Shown one piece after another: positions 8,113 to 16,633 of a DNA stretch of 33,125 nucleotides. The notes under the pieces were generated by a model. The model ran no database searches and was not told the DNA's origin. It saw only the letters and a program-made list of their open reading frames with translations. The position numbers and the translations under genes are program-made. Each line of letters begins with the position of its first letter. Within the stretch, counting starts at the first letter, position 1. Source of the stretch: Armatimonadota bacterium (lineage in GTDB: Bacteria > Bacteroidota > Ignavibacteria > OLB7); the NCBI GenBank assembly GCA_020850315.1, contig JADZEY010000123.1, forward strand, positions 1-33,125, in the 5' to 3' direction.

Positions 8113-8219
8113 ATTCTTTTGTCATTTTTCAGACAACGGAACCAATTCAGTCTCCTATCTTCGCAGTGGCTTTGTGGCCGTTCTCTCTGCACACATTCAA
8201 CACACACAGAAGGCACCCG

Positions 8220-9458
8220 ATGCGCCGCACAACGGCTTGGTCTCGCGAGATTTTTGCTTGGACTCTTTTCGATTTTGCCAACACTGGCTTTTATGTGGTG
8301 ATGATCAGCGTCGTCTTCCCCGCATTTTTTAACGACGTGATTGCTGGGGGGAACGAAGCGTACTGGGGGCGAGCAATCAGTGCCTCGATGCTGATTACCG
8401 CACTGATTGGCCCGCTGCTTGGCTCGATGGCCGACGCCACCAACCGAAAAAAACTCTATCTGGGGCTGTTCACCACGGCTTGCGTTGTTGCCACAGCGGC
8501 CATGTACGGAACCGGCCCCGGCACGTTGATGCTGGCCGTCAGCCTGCTGATTGTGGCAAACATTGGGTTTGAAGGGGGAACCATTTTCTACGATGCCTTC
8601 CTTCCGGAGATCACCACGCCGGAACATTACAGCAGGGTTTCCGGTTACGGGTTTGCCATGGGGTATCTGGGTTCGCTGGTGATTCTTGGGATCATCCTTC
8701 CAATCCTGAGTGCCGAAGGGCGAACCGTTGATGATGTTCGGCTGACCTTCATTATCGCTGCTGGTTTTTTCGCGCTCTTCTCCCTTCCCCTCTTCTTCCG
8801 CCTAACGGAGCAACGCCGTGCAATCCCAAACGAGGATCGCTTGTTGCTGGTTGGCTACCGCCGCCTTCGCCAGACGTTCACGCAGATCCGCCACTACCAG
8901 GGGGTGAAGCGGTTTTTGTTAGCGTTTTTTGTCTATAACGATAGCATCCTGACGGTGATCGCGTTCGCTTCGATTTATGGATCGGAGACGTTGAAATTGG
9001 AGATGACGGAGCTGATCATGTTTTTCATGGTGGTGCAGGTGACGGCGATTATCGGATCGCTGCTGTTTGGGCGAATCACCGCCAACATCGGTGCGCGGCA
9101 AGCGATTATCATCACGCTCTTCATCTGGCTGGGAATCACGATTGCCGCGTTTTTGGTGGACTCCAAAACCGGATTTTTTGTGATTGGTGGCGTGGCCGGT
9201 ATCGCGCTGGGGTCCTCGCAATCGTGCAGCCGTACATTGATGGCATTGCTAACCCCGCCGGATAAAAAAACGGAGTTCTTCGGTTTCTACGACGGCTTTT
9301 TCGGGAAGGCTTCGGCCACCATCGGCCCGCTGATTTACGGCGAAGCCGCAGCCGCCTACGGCCAACGCCCGGCAATGCTGATTGTTGGGGTGTTGTTCCT
9401 GGTTGGCATTGGGCTGATGTTCCGCGTGCCGGATGTACGGCCAGGAATTATTGAGTAG
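8220..9458 (+). CDS. MFS transporter, UMF1 (Atg22-like) family
   Basis: The protein is 412 residues with about twelve predicted membrane helices. It begins SREIFAWTLFDFANTGFYVV, the hallmark N-terminus of the UMF1 family, and carries the MFS loop motif GSMADATNRKK between helices 2 and 3 and a second GRITANIGARQA-type loop in the C-terminal half. I take the ATG at 8220 because GAAGG lies six bases upstream; the longer frame from 8091 would start inside the terminator. UMF1 proteins are linked to efflux of amino acids or small metabolites, but the substrate here is not predictable. It stands between the pstS terminator and a convergent gene whose end lies 40 bases away. Confidence 0.85.
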   Translation: MRRTTAWSREIFAWTLFDFANTGFYVVMISVVFPAFFNDVIAGGNEAYWGRAISASMLITALIGPLLGSMADATNRKKLYLGLFTTACVVATAAMYGTGPGTLMLAVSLLIVANIGFEGGTIFYDAFLPEITTPEHYSRVSGYGFAMGYLGSLVILGIILPILSAEGRTVDDVRLTFIIAAGFFALFSLPLFFRLTEQRRAIPNEDRLLLVGYRRLRQTFTQIRHYQGVKRFLLAFFVYNDSILTVIAFASIYGSETLKLEMTELIMFFMVVQVTAIIGSLLFGRITANIGARQAIIITLFIWLGITIAAFLVDSKTGFFVIGGVAGIALGSSQSCSRTLMALLTPPDKKTEFFGFYDGFFGKASATIGPLIYGEAAAAYGQRPAMLIVGVLFLVGIGLMFRVPDVRPGIIE

Positions 9459-9498
9459 AAACCTGAAGAGTTCAGACCACCGCTCATCTCAACTCACA

Positions 9499-11019
9499 TC
9501 AGCCCCACCCTCCCACAAAGGAATCATACCAGGGCTGTAGCCAAAGCCACACATAATTGGAGATTGGGGGAACCGCGCTAAGAATGTTGGATAGAAGCAG
9601 CAAAACAGCAACCGCAACACGCCAGCGGGGAATAGCTGTCGGTTCCAGCTGCAAATATGGCGTGTTTGAAGAAGGCGAGTGCCAATAACCATCCAGCAAA
9701 AACCGCCCCCCAACAACCCACATTGCAACCACAGCAATCGCTCCCATTGCCGATATCCAATAGTACCCCCCTGATGCCAACTCCATCAGCAGCAGAAGGT
9801 GGTTCATGAACAGTATCCCCCACGGTAATCCGGCAAGAAGTGCCACCCCAGCAAGAACCAGATGCCCCTCAATCTTTCTTCTTTGTCCAGCCCCTTTCAG
9901 CAGAGCAATCGTCAGGGGGGGGCCATTTGGGATTCTATTGTTCCTATTCGGGGGGAGCATCACCAGCAAGGCAAGCGTTGCGGTGGCCACCCCAAACAGC
10001 ATCTCCAGAATATAATGCTGGCCCTCACCACTACTCGTTAGAATGGGAAGGAAGATGAAGGCAATGGCGACCGTGATAAGGTGCGCCAGCATAGCATACA
10101 ACCGCTGTTCACGAAGCATTGCTGCAACGGCAAGAAGCATCACCATCACCGTTAGCCCGCCAACAAACGGCTGCCAACGTAGATCGGGCAACTGCGCCGG
10201 CCAAGCTCTGCCAAGCAGTTGCATCACCCCAACCACAACTCCTACTGGGGCCAGCAGAAGTAAGAACATCCGTGCCGAACGTGAGGCGGAATCGGGAAGG
10301 TGAGGGACCGAAGTGAACGAAGGGAACAGCCCGCCACGCACAGCAACCCCCACCAGTAGCAGAAGGCTTCCGGCAACAAACGGCAGCACCGGAATCGGCG
10401 CGCTGTTTTGCGCAGTGGTGACATTGTTGATGGTGGCGTAGTTGGTTGCGTTGGTGAAGGAAACAATGAAGCCAATGCCCAACAACATTGCCGGAGTCCC
10501 CGCCGCGCTCCATATCATACCCCAACGGCTGCGCCCCCCCTCTACCTGAAGCATCTTCCATGTAGAAATCCCAACCAACTCAAGCCCTGCGAACAGGGTC
10601 AGCAAATCGTCGGCACCAACCACTATCCACAACCCCAACAAGCCGCTGCACTGAAAGATGGAGGAAGGGGAACACTGCCCGTTTCCGGTAAGCCAGCGCG
10701 AAAGCTCGGCACCGAACAACGGGATCAGAAGGGTGAGTTTTGCCGCCACCACAAACCGATCAATCACCACCATGCCGTAGCCAAGCGGCTGGTTGGGCCC
10801 TTGGAACAGCCACTCGGCCTTGAAGGCGTTATCGGTAAGCGGAAGCTGGACAAACAGCACCAGCATTCCAGCAACCAGATAGCCCACCGATAGCACCGCC
10901 GGAAGCCTTGCCAGGAAGGCTTCGCGGCGTGCAGCAATCGCCCCGGCCACAACCGTTGCAATCAGCAGAAACTCCGGCAAAAAACCGTAGAGACTGAAGA
11001 GCAATTGGGAGGGCATCAT
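9499..11019 (-). CDS. Divergent NuoN-like (complex I antiporter-type) membrane subunit
   Basis: This 506-residue protein has about fourteen hydrophobic segments. It keeps landmarks of complex I antiporter-type subunits: the helix-5 block LLTLFAGLELVGIS with Glu147, a loop with VAVRGGLFPSFTSVPHLPDSA (residues ~225-245) resembling the helix-7/8 segment of NuoN, and LAGLPWGILF (~395-404) resembling the LAGIP segment of helix 12. By eye against NuoN, the Lys of helix 7 is Arg228, the Lys of helix 8 is lost (Pro258 region), and the Lys of helix 12 is His407. Only the helix-5 Glu is clearly kept, so pumping ability is doubtful. It is the last gene of the cluster with NuoJ- and NuoK-like genes. The start (double ATG at 11019/11016) lacks a clear ribosome site; a GTG at 11109 is an alternative that would run through a repeat. 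Confidence 0.65.
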   Translation of the reverse strand: MMPSQLLFSLYGFLPEFLLIATVVAGAIAARREAFLARLPAVLSVGYLVAGMLVLFVQLPLTDNAFKAEWLFQGPNQPLGYGMVVIDRFVVAAKLTLLIPLFGAELSRWLTGNGQCSPSSIFQCSGLLGLWIVVGADDLLTLFAGLELVGISTWKMLQVEGGRSRWGMIWSAAGTPAMLLGIGFIVSFTNATNYATINNVTTAQNSAPIPVLPFVAGSLLLLVGVAVRGGLFPSFTSVPHLPDSASRSARMFLLLLAPVGVVVGVMQLLGRAWPAQLPDLRWQPFVGGLTVMVMLLAVAAMLREQRLYAMLAHLITVAIAFIFLPILTSSGEGQHYILEMLFGVATATLALLVMLPPNRNNRIPNGPPLTIALLKGAGQRRKIEGHLVLAGVALLAGLPWGILFMNHLLLLMELASGGYYWISAMGAIAVVAMWVVGGRFLLDGYWHSPSSNTPYLQLEPTAIPRWRVAVAVLLLLSNILSAVPPISNYVWLWLQPWYDSFVGGWG

Positions 11020-11063
11020 CTGGGCGGGAAAGTCAGTGGTCGGTTGTGGGTTGAGCCGAATTG

Positions 11064-11097
11064 CAGTGCTTCGTCGAAGCCACCTCTCGCAATGATG
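11064..11097. repeat. Dispersed palindromic repeat, copy 1
   Basis: Read on the minus strand, this element (TCATTGCGAGAGGTGGCTTCGACGAAGCACTG, in two blocks) matches the element at 22710-22742, sharing CATTGCGAGA and CTTCGACGAAGCA. Similar REP-like units are known between genes in many bacteria. It lies in the spacer before the NuoN-like gene. Confidence 0.6.
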
Positions 11098-11139
11098 GAG
11101 GGAGTACACTCCCCCGCTTATGCTATGCCTGCCGAAACA

Positions 11140-11928
11140 TCACTTGCTTGATGCTGGGGTTTCTGGTTTTATCCGTTGCTGTTGCAGTTCGGTTGGTGTT
11201 GTTCCTTGCTGGCCAGCAACGTTCATCGGCTGGGCGTACAGAACAAAAACGCGGGGATATGCCTTGACAATATCCATCGGTTCCTCCCCTTTGAACGGAG
11301 CCAGCGACTTCCCTTTCACCTGCAAGCAATGGAACACCAGCGGAGTTTTTTTGCCAACCATAAATGGTGCAACGTTCACCGCATAGCTTACCCCAGGCCC
11401 CCAACGGGTGGTGTCAATAGTGAACGGAGCGGGGCGCAGCAATTCGTCGGTTCCAAAACGGAAGATGAAATGGGTGGGATGATTAGTCTGGGCATAAACA
11501 CGGATCAGCTTCGGTTTTGGGCCAGCGATTTTATCCATGTACGGAAGTGTATTGGTTCCTTCGGGAAGCTGCTGCTGCAACACGTTCAGCCAGTTGTAGG
11601 TTCCTTTCAGCGCGCCACTCTCCCACTCCTCCACCACATAATTGATCTGGAACACCTGCCCGGCAGCCCCACTGATTGGGAACTTGTACGTCTCAATCCC
11701 CAACGCGCTGAAGGCGTTGCGGATGTCGGTCAAATCCATCTGCTGCACAGCTTTTGTGGCGGCTGGTGTTGTTGGTTTCACTGCTTTCATTTCTTTCCCG
11801 GCTTTGGGCGTAACAGGCTTTAGTGCAGTGGTTTTTGGTGCGGGCGCGGCTCCGCGTGGTTGCTGGGCTACCAGCGTGCTACTGCCGATAAGCAGCGTTA
11901 GAGCCAGGGTCAGAACGGACGTTCTCAT
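11140..11928 (-). CDS. Secreted protein of unknown function within the complex-I-like cluster
   Basis: The 262-residue protein has a clear signal peptide (MRTSVLTLALTLLIGSSTLVAQ), then a Pro/Lys/Thr-rich linker (~25-65). A soluble domain follows (~70-245), with LTDIRNAFSALGIETYKFPI, YVVEEWESGALKGTYNWLNV and TNHPTHFIFRFGTDE. I do not recognise the family. The start at 11928 is set by the signal peptide; the frame runs further upstream without sense. It sits 85 bases after the NuoK-like stop and 120 bases before the NuoN-like start on the same strand, so it may be co-expressed and could be a periplasmic partner of the membrane module. That link rests on position only. Confidence 0.75.
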   Translation of the reverse strand: MRTSVLTLALTLLIGSSTLVAQQPRGAAPAPKTTALKPVTPKAGKEMKAVKPTTPAATKAVQQMDLTDIRNAFSALGIETYKFPISGAAGQVFQINYVVEEWESGALKGTYNWLNVLQQQLPEGTNTLPYMDKIAGPKPKLIRVYAQTNHPTHFIFRFGTDELLRPAPFTIDTTRWGPGVSYAVNVAPFMVGKKTPLVFHCLQVKGKSLAPFKGEEPMDIVKAYPRVFVLYAQPMNVAGQQGTTPTELQQQRIKPETPASSK

Positions 11929-12013
11929 GTTAGCGTTTGATTGATTTGGTTGGAATGTGACAAGGGGAATGGGGAGAATTTGGCAAGTACAGTCAGAGGT
12001 TCTATCAAAAATT

Positions 12014-12292
12014 TTATCCGCTGGTTTTCGAACAGTGACGCGGGGGAGCGCGATGCGCAACAGCTTGCCGGAACAGCCTGATCCCCACCACAAGCAGAAT
12101 CCCCAACGGCAACCCGAACCAAGCGATAGAAGGAATCCGGCTGGCGCACAGATAGAGCAGTAGCCCCACCGCACCAACCACCATCAGCGTTTGCCCAAGC
12201 AGCACTTGGTGCGTGTTGCGCCGCATGATTGCACAACAACCGCCAACAATCACCAAGCTGAGCGAAAGCAAGACAACTGGCGAGGCGTTCAT
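12014..12292 (-). CDS. Divergent NuoK-like small membrane protein
   Basis: The 92-residue protein has three hydrophobic segments, the size and topology of NuoK. Its helix-1/2 region reads IVGGCCAIMRRNTHQVLLGQTLM, here split around RRN (24-26), closely matching the NuoK pattern G-L-x-x-R-R-N-x-x-x-x-L-x-G-x-E-x-M. The conserved Glu of that pattern (Glu36 in E. coli) is Thr35 here, and the helix-3 Glu (Glu72) appears replaced by Pro62. In complex I these carboxylates lie on the proton path. Its ATG overlaps the stop of the NuoJ-like gene (ATGA), the coupling usual for nuoJ-nuoK. The assignment rests on the RRN block, size and gene order; alternative reading: an unrelated three-helix protein. 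Confidence 0.6.
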   Translation of the reverse strand: MNASPVVLLSLSLVIVGGCCAIMRRNTHQVLLGQTLMVVGAVGLLLYLCASRIPSIAWFGLPLGILLVVGIRLFRQAVAHRAPPRHCSKTSG

Positions 12293-12843
12293 GGCAGTGT
12301 GTGGGGGATTGGTTGGTGATCGGCATAATCGGCAGATGCTGTCCCTTGCTGCGTGGGGATCGTGATCTTGCAGACCACAACGGCAACAGCCGCAACAACC
12401 CACAGCAATAGCATATCGGCATCGAACAGACGCAAGGGGGTGGGGAATGTTCCTTGCTCTGTTGCGGCTGGCAGGTTGGGCTGCTGAACAATTCCACCAG
12501 CACCATCCAAGTTGCCAACAACAGCCAGCAACGCCCCGCCAACAACTCCGCAAAAAAGCCCGCCAGCAAGAACCTTGCCCCAAGAGAATGCAGCGTTGGA
12601 GAGAGCTTCAGGATTGTGGTGCGTACGCCATTGCGTGCCAGCAATCACAACAGCAACCACGGGGAACATCATCACCAACCCAGTAAGCGGCGTGGCCGTA
12701 TCCAACAACAGCAGTGCGGCAAGCCCCGCGCCCGCAACCAGTGCAGCAATGGACGCGCCGCGCCCCCGATAGCCAACAGCAACAAGCAGTGCCGGAGCAA
12801 TCGTCAGCGTAGCAATGCCCCAGGATAAAGCCTCGTTTCCCAT
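12289..12843 (-). CDS. Divergent NuoJ-like membrane protein
   Basis: This 184-residue protein has five hydrophobic segments: residues ~7-23, 29-48, 52-68, 88-110 and a last one (~145-163, LFDADMLLLWVVAAVAVVV). The layout of three close helices, a fourth, a loop, then a fifth preceded by LF matches NuoJ, whose last helix is preceded by a similar LF-x-x-Y/D segment. Sequence identity is low and I would not name it without its neighbour: the NuoK-like gene overlaps its stop by four bases, as nuoJ and nuoK often do. A run of eight AG repeats lies just upstream of the start. The hydrophilic tail (TQQGTASADYADHQP) is unremarkable. Confidence 0.5.
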   Translation of the reverse strand: MGNEALSWGIATLTIAPALLVAVGYRGRGASIAALVAGAGLAALLLLDTATPLTGLVMMFPVVAVVIAGTQWRTHHNPEALSNAAFSWGKVLAGGLFCGVVGGALLAVVGNLDGAGGIVQQPNLPAATEQGTFPTPLRLFDADMLLLWVVAAVAVVVCKITIPTQQGTASADYADHQPIPHTLP

Positions 12844-12855
12844 GAGATGCTGTGC

Positions 12856-12871
12856 AGAGAGAGAGAGAGAG
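12856..12871. repeat. (AG)8 dinucleotide repeat before the NuoJ-like start
   Basis: Sixteen bases of uninterrupted AG on the plus strand (CT on the coding strand) lie 13-28 bases upstream of the NuoJ-like ATG at 12843, where the ribosome site or promoter spacing would be affected. Length changes by slippage are plausible. Confidence 0.9.
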
Positions 12872-12884
12872 GCGTTCCGTTGCC

Positions 12885-13103
12885 TTACAACCTGGCCAAC
12901 CGCTCCTTGAAGTGGCGATACGCAAAGAAGAGCGCGACCGTGGCCACAAGCTCAATCAACCCGGCAATCAAGAACCACACTCTATCAAAGTCATCCGATG
13001 GAGCCGTAAGCAGATACAGCACGATGAACACAATGGCTGCCACCAGATTGAAAACAGCCATAATCAGGAAACCGGAAGCTGCGTTGGTTGGTTTTGAGGT
13101 CAT
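12885..13103 (-). CDS. Small two-helix membrane protein
   Basis: This 72-residue protein has two hydrophobic helices (~residues 13-33, FLIMAVFNLVAAIVFIVLYL, and ~44-62, WFLIAGLIELVATVALFFAY), joined by a short acidic loop SDDFD and ending in a basic tail HFKERLARL. I do not recognise a family. It lies 41 bases upstream of the NuoJ-like gene on the same strand, with a possible -7 box (TATCTTCG) 80 bases before its start, so it is probably the first gene of the cluster. The start at 13103 is the only sensible ATG before the first helix. Confidence 0.65.
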   Translation of the reverse strand: MTSKPTNAASGFLIMAVFNLVAAIVFIVLYLLTAPSDDFDRVWFLIAGLIELVATVALFFAYRHFKERLARL

Positions 13104-13184
13104 TGCTGTGAACGGTTGAATGCGTAGGCGCGACAGCCGCCACCATGGCATCCCGAAAACTATGCCACGATGTGCTATCCGTTG

Positions 13185-13192
13185 CGAAGATA
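13185..13192 (-). promoter_or_regulatory. Possible -7 element for the complex-I-like cluster
   Basis: TATCTTCG on the minus strand differs by one base from TATCTTTG, which is found before tRNA-Glu, rpsA and the GH2-like gene. It lies ~80 bases before the two-helix protein. No clear -33 element is seen. Confidence 0.3.
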
Positions 13193-13255
13193 GTTCAAAA
13201 CAGCCCGTTTGCTGGTAAGTGTATGAAGCAAAACACAAGAAGAAGTGCTGCAATA

Positions 13256-13296
13256 GCAAAGCTGCCCAATCACGGTGTTGTGATTGGGCAGCTTGC
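13256..13296 (-). terminator. Hairpin terminator after rpsA
   Basis: A 15-bp stem (13259-13273 with 13280-13294, core GCTGCCCAATCAC) has a six-base loop and extends two pairs past a bulged A. It lies 18 bases past the rpsA stop on the minus strand. The T tract is short (CTTTGCTATT), so it may be weak or act in processing. Confidence 0.65.
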
Positions 13297-13314
13297 AACC
13301 ATCTATCGGCTTGT

Positions 13315-15189
13315 TTAGCCTTGATTCTCCTCGCTTACCACCGCATCATCGGCTTCCGGTGCTGCGGCTTCTGCAGGTGATTCATCTGGCATTTCCGGTG
13401 CCGGAGCTTCCGAAACCGAGGCGGCCACGGCAGCCGCTTCATCGGCGCTCATCCCAGCTGGCTCCGATTGTGGAACCGGATGCTGGCGATAGTAATCGGC
13501 TTGCTGTTCTTGGCTACGGTTTTTCAGAGCCTCCACTGCCGAAAGGGTGATCCGCTTCGACTCTTTATCGAATTCAATGACCTTCAGCGGAAGCTGGTCG
13601 CCAACGCGGAAGAATTGGGCGATATTTTTCACCGGTGCCGAAGCAAGCTGGGAGGTTGGAATAAAGCCGTCCACCCCTTGTGGAAGCTCGATCACCACCC
13701 CTTTGTCAATAATCCGGACAATCGTTCCTTCGGTTTCGCTGCCAACGGAGTAGTCGCCAGCGAACTCATCCCACGGGTTCATGTTCAACTGCTTGTGGCC
13801 CAAGCTGATGCGGCGTTGGTCTGGTTCCACACCAAGCACAATCACATCAAGCTCCTGCCCTTTCTTCAACACTTCCCCTGGGTGGCGAAGTTTTTTGGTC
13901 CAGCTTAGGTCGCTGATATGCACAAGGCCATCCACCCCCGGCTCAAGCTCCACAAACACACCAAAATTGGCAAGATTTCGCACCGCCCCTTTGTGGATGG
14001 AGCCGATTGGATATTTCTGCATCAGCTCGCTCCAAGGATCCGGCTCAAGCTGCTTCATTCCTAACGAAATTTTCTTTTCGTCTTTGTCAATGTTCAGCAC
14101 TTGGACCTCCACATTTTGGCCCAACGAGACCACTTGTGATGGGTGCTTCACGTGCTGAGTCCAGGACATTTCGGAGATGTGGATCAAGCCCTCGATACCA
14201 CGCTCGATCTCGATAAATGCGCCGTAATCGGTAAGCGACACCACTTTGCCGGTGATTTTGCTGCCGACGGCGATCTTCTCATCAATTTGATCCCACGGGT
14301 GGGAGGTCAGTTGTTTCAGACCAAGCGAGATGCGGCGGCGTTCTTCGTCGAAATCCAGCACCACAACTTTGATCGTCTCATCCAACTTCACAACCTCGGA
14401 TGGATGGTTGACACGCCCCCATGAGAGGTCGGTGATGTGAACCAAGCCATCCACGCCGCCAAGATCCACAAACACACCGAAGTCGGTGATTGCCTTAACG
14501 ACACCTTCCAGCACCAAGCCTTTTTCCAATTTGGCAAGGATTTCCTGGCGTTGGCCGGCAAGGTTTTCCTCCAGAAGAACTTTGTGCGAGACCACAACGT
14601 TTTCGTTCGGGTGGTTGACTTTCACCACGCGCACGTCAAGTTCGCGGCCCAGCAGTGCGTCGAAATCGCGCACGGGACGCACATCTACTTGCGAACCAGG
14701 AAGGAAGGCATCAAGCCCCAGAAGGTCAACAACCAACCCACCTTTGATGCGGCGGCTGACCTTGGCTTTCAAGATGTCTTGATTTTCGTACGACTTCATG
14801 ATCCGATCCCAGATTCGCATGAAGTCGGCACGTTTGCGGCTCAGCAGAAGTTTGCCGTCGGTATCCTCCACTTTTTCAAGATAGACCTCAACCTCATCGC
14901 CAGCTTTCAGCCCTTCGATGTTTGCGAACTCACTCCGTGGCACAATGCCTTCCGACTTAAAGCCGATATCAATCGAGACTTCGTCATCGTTCACCAGCAC
15001 CACGCGGCCTGTGATGATCTCATGTTCGGTAAGATCGCCGAGTGTGCCTTCGTACATCTTCATCATGTCGCTGTACTCAGTAGCCGAGTAATCGCTGTGG
15101 CGACGGAAGCGTGCCTCGTTCCGCTTTGCATTGAAGCTTTGGCGCAAGGTCTTTTTTGGGTCCTTCCCGTTTTGTGTGGATTCAGCCAT
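13315..15189 (-). CDS. rpsA: 30S ribosomal protein S1
   Basis: The 624-residue protein has six S1 RNA-binding domains at roughly residues 55-120, 137-205, 222-292, 307-377, 394-464 and 480-550. The central ones carry the typical [41 protein letters not shown] and [21 protein letters not shown] cores, each followed by a RRISLG or KKISLG strand. It binds mRNA at the 30S subunit during initiation. The first two domains are more divergent, as is usual because they bind the ribosome. The C-terminal ~65 residues are an acidic Ala/Pro/Glu-rich tail. The start at 15189 follows GGAAGG; the frame is open to 15678 but that is leader. A ~350-nt leader with a good promoter precedes it, leaving room for the autoregulation known for S1. 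Confidence 0.95.
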   Translation of the reverse strand: MAESTQNGKDPKKTLRQSFNAKRNEARFRRHSDYSATEYSDMMKMYEGTLGDLTEHEIITGRVVLVNDDEVSIDIGFKSEGIVPRSEFANIEGLKAGDEVEVYLEKVEDTDGKLLLSRKRADFMRIWDRIMKSYENQDILKAKVSRRIKGGLVVDLLGLDAFLPGSQVDVRPVRDFDALLGRELDVRVVKVNHPNENVVVSHKVLLEENLAGQRQEILAKLEKGLVLEGVVKAITDFGVFVDLGGVDGLVHITDLSWGRVNHPSEVVKLDETIKVVVLDFDEERRRISLGLKQLTSHPWDQIDEKIAVGSKITGKVVSLTDYGAFIEIERGIEGLIHISEMSWTQHVKHPSQVVSLGQNVEVQVLNIDKDEKKISLGMKQLEPDPWSELMQKYPIGSIHKGAVRNLANFGVFVELEPGVDGLVHISDLSWTKKLRHPGEVLKKGQELDVIVLGVEPDQRRISLGHKQLNMNPWDEFAGDYSVGSETEGTIVRIIDKGVVIELPQGVDGFIPTSQLASAPVKNIAQFFRVGDQLPLKVIEFDKESKRITLSAVEALKNRSQEQQADYYRQHPVPQSEPAGMSADEAAAVAASVSEAPAPEMPDESPAEAAAPEADDAVVSEENQG

Positions 15190-15540
15190 GATTGTGCCTT
15201 CCATGTGGTACATACCCCTGAAACTTCCATTCCATGGCGTAGCATGGGCTTCTGGAAGCGTCGCATTCACGGTTCGCTTGCAGGTGGCTCCGCTGCCGGG
15301 CTGCCGGTTGGTTGAATTGCCATGAGACGGATGGCGATCCTGCGGCGGCGGAATCTGCTGCGTTCGCTTGGTGCGAGTCCCCGGTTCGCCAATGCGTGCG
15401 TCCCAGCACGAACATTGACGAGAGGCGGGTAACGAAAATGAGTAACGTTGATGTTGGATTGTTATAATCCGGCAGCCAGTGCCGCTGTGGTTGAAACGCC
15501 CGCGACACCTACCTTCCAGCACCCTTTGGTGCAAGAAAAA
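15190..15540 (-). other. Long rpsA leader
   Basis: Between the predicted rpsA promoter and start codon lie ~350 transcribed bases with no separate gene I can support. A short hairpin (GCACC-4-GGTGC, 15519-15532) lies near its 5' end. Long structured leaders are used in other bacteria for S1 autoregulation, but I cannot show a specific fold. Confidence 0.45.
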
Positions 15541-15546
15541 AGCCTG

Positions 15547-15578
15547 CAAAGATAGGCCATTGGCGGTGCGGTTTGCAA
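15547..15578 (-). promoter_or_regulatory. Bacteroidota-type promoter of rpsA
   Basis: On the minus strand TATCTTTG (15554-15547) is preceded, 21 bases upstream, by TTG (15578-15576). This is the same -7 octamer as before tRNA-Glu. Transcription would start near 15540. Confidence 0.55.
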
Positions 15579-15676
15579 CCCCGTTGGCGGGGGAATGCCT
15601 GCAAAGCTGGGCTGGCGAACGCACTTTTACGTTTTCTTCCCGCAAACGCTGGTTCATCTTCAGCGATCTTGCCTTC

Positions 15677-16447
15677 ATGCTACATCAGCGCATTATTCTG
15701 ACCGGGGCCAGCAGTGGGATTGGGGCAATTATGGCAAGGGAGTACGGAAAACAGGGGTGCAAACTGCTATTAGTGGCGCGGCGCAGGGGGGCGCTGGAGT
15801 CCACAGCTGCAGACGTTGTTCGGGCCGGCGGCCAAGCTCAAATTCTTGTGGCCGACGTTGCAGCCCCAGAAACCGCCACCGCTGCGGTGAAACTATCAAT
15901 GGAAACATGGGGCGGGATTGATCTGGTGATTGCAAACGCAGGGGTCAGCAACCCGCAATGGTTCGACTCCTTCGATGCAGCCGATGCCGAGCGGACAATG
16001 CAGGTGAATTGGTTCAGCGTTGCAAGGATGCTGGAAGCGGTGATCCCGGTATTCCGACAACAGGGGGAAGGAACGTTTGTTGCCGTTAGCTCGCTGGCCG
16101 GGTATCGTGGGATGCCTGGTTCGGGGCCCTACAATGCCAGCAAAGCCGCCGTCACCACGCTGATGCAAAGCCTACGGACTGAAGTTGTGGGAACATCCAT
16201 CAAGTTGCTGACCATCAGCCCAGGTTTTATCCGAACTCCAATGACCGACAAAAATGAGTTCTATATGCCGTTTTTGATGGAACCGGAGCGTGGGGCACAG
16301 CGAATCATCCAAGCAATCGCAAAAGGGAAATCGGAGTATCGCTTCCCTACGCGGCTCAGCATCGGGGTACGGCTGTTGCAGTGGATGCCGAATTGGCTGT
16401 TCGACCGATTGATGAAACGACTGCGCCCACAGAAACCACAGCACTAA
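15677..16447 (+). CDS. Short-chain dehydrogenase/reductase (SDR), classical type
   Basis: The 256-residue protein has the SDR Rossmann signature TGASSGIG (residues 9-16), the NAG motif (IANAGVS) and the catalytic Ser-Tyr-Lys set in SSLAGYRG and YNASKAA. The length fits classical SDRs. Basic residues ARRR after the second strand suggest NADP(H). The C-terminus carries a hydrophobic/basic segment ([19 protein letters not shown]), as in membrane-associated family members related to acyl or steroid metabolism. The substrate is not predictable. The ATG at 15677 places the glycine motif at the usual position, though no ribosome site is evident. It is divergent from rpsA. Confidence 0.88.
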   Translation: MLHQRIILTGASSGIGAIMAREYGKQGCKLLLVARRRGALESTAADVVRAGGQAQILVADVAAPETATAAVKLSMETWGGIDLVIANAGVSNPQWFDSFDAADAERTMQVNWFSVARMLEAVIPVFRQQGEGTFVAVSSLAGYRGMPGSGPYNASKAAVTTLMQSLRTEVVGTSIKLLTISPGFIRTPMTDKNEFYMPFLMEPERGAQRIIQAIAKGKSEYRFPTRLSIGVRLLQWMPNWLFDRLMKRLRPQKPQH

Positions 16448-16493
16448 CTGACCCTACACACAACTATGGTGGAGCTTGGTGATTGCAGCACTT

Positions 16494-16568
16494 GGGTGTT
16501 TCACCGGAGGGTGTTTCACCGGAACACACCCTCTGCTCATGCTGAGTCCCGTCGAAGTATGAGCGGAG
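16494..16568. repeat. 15-bp tandem duplication followed by a palindromic repeat
   Basis: GGGTGTTTCACCGGA is repeated exactly at 16494-16508 and 16509-16523. Directly after it, 16531-16540 (CTCTGCTCAT) pairs with 16559-16568 (ATGAGCGGAG) around a GCTGAGTCCCGTCGAAG centre. That centre resembles the CTTCGAC...CTCAGC palindromes common between genes in many bacteria. It lies between the convergent SDR and HAD genes. Confidence 0.75.
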
Positions 16569-16633
16569 CCACCGAACGGGCAAGCCTTCACTATTGCCTG
16601 CGTAAACTCACTATCAAGCTCCCCCTTTCCCAT

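Noticed and set aside
7668-8627. 319-codon frame on the minus strand
   Set aside because: It crosses the pstS end, the terminator and the MFS start in antisense; no domain, low-complexity composition.
12454-12828. Frames opposite the NuoJ-like gene
   Set aside because: Products are Asn/Ser/Gln-rich low-complexity; the minus-strand reading gives a coherent membrane protein with an overlapping downstream start.
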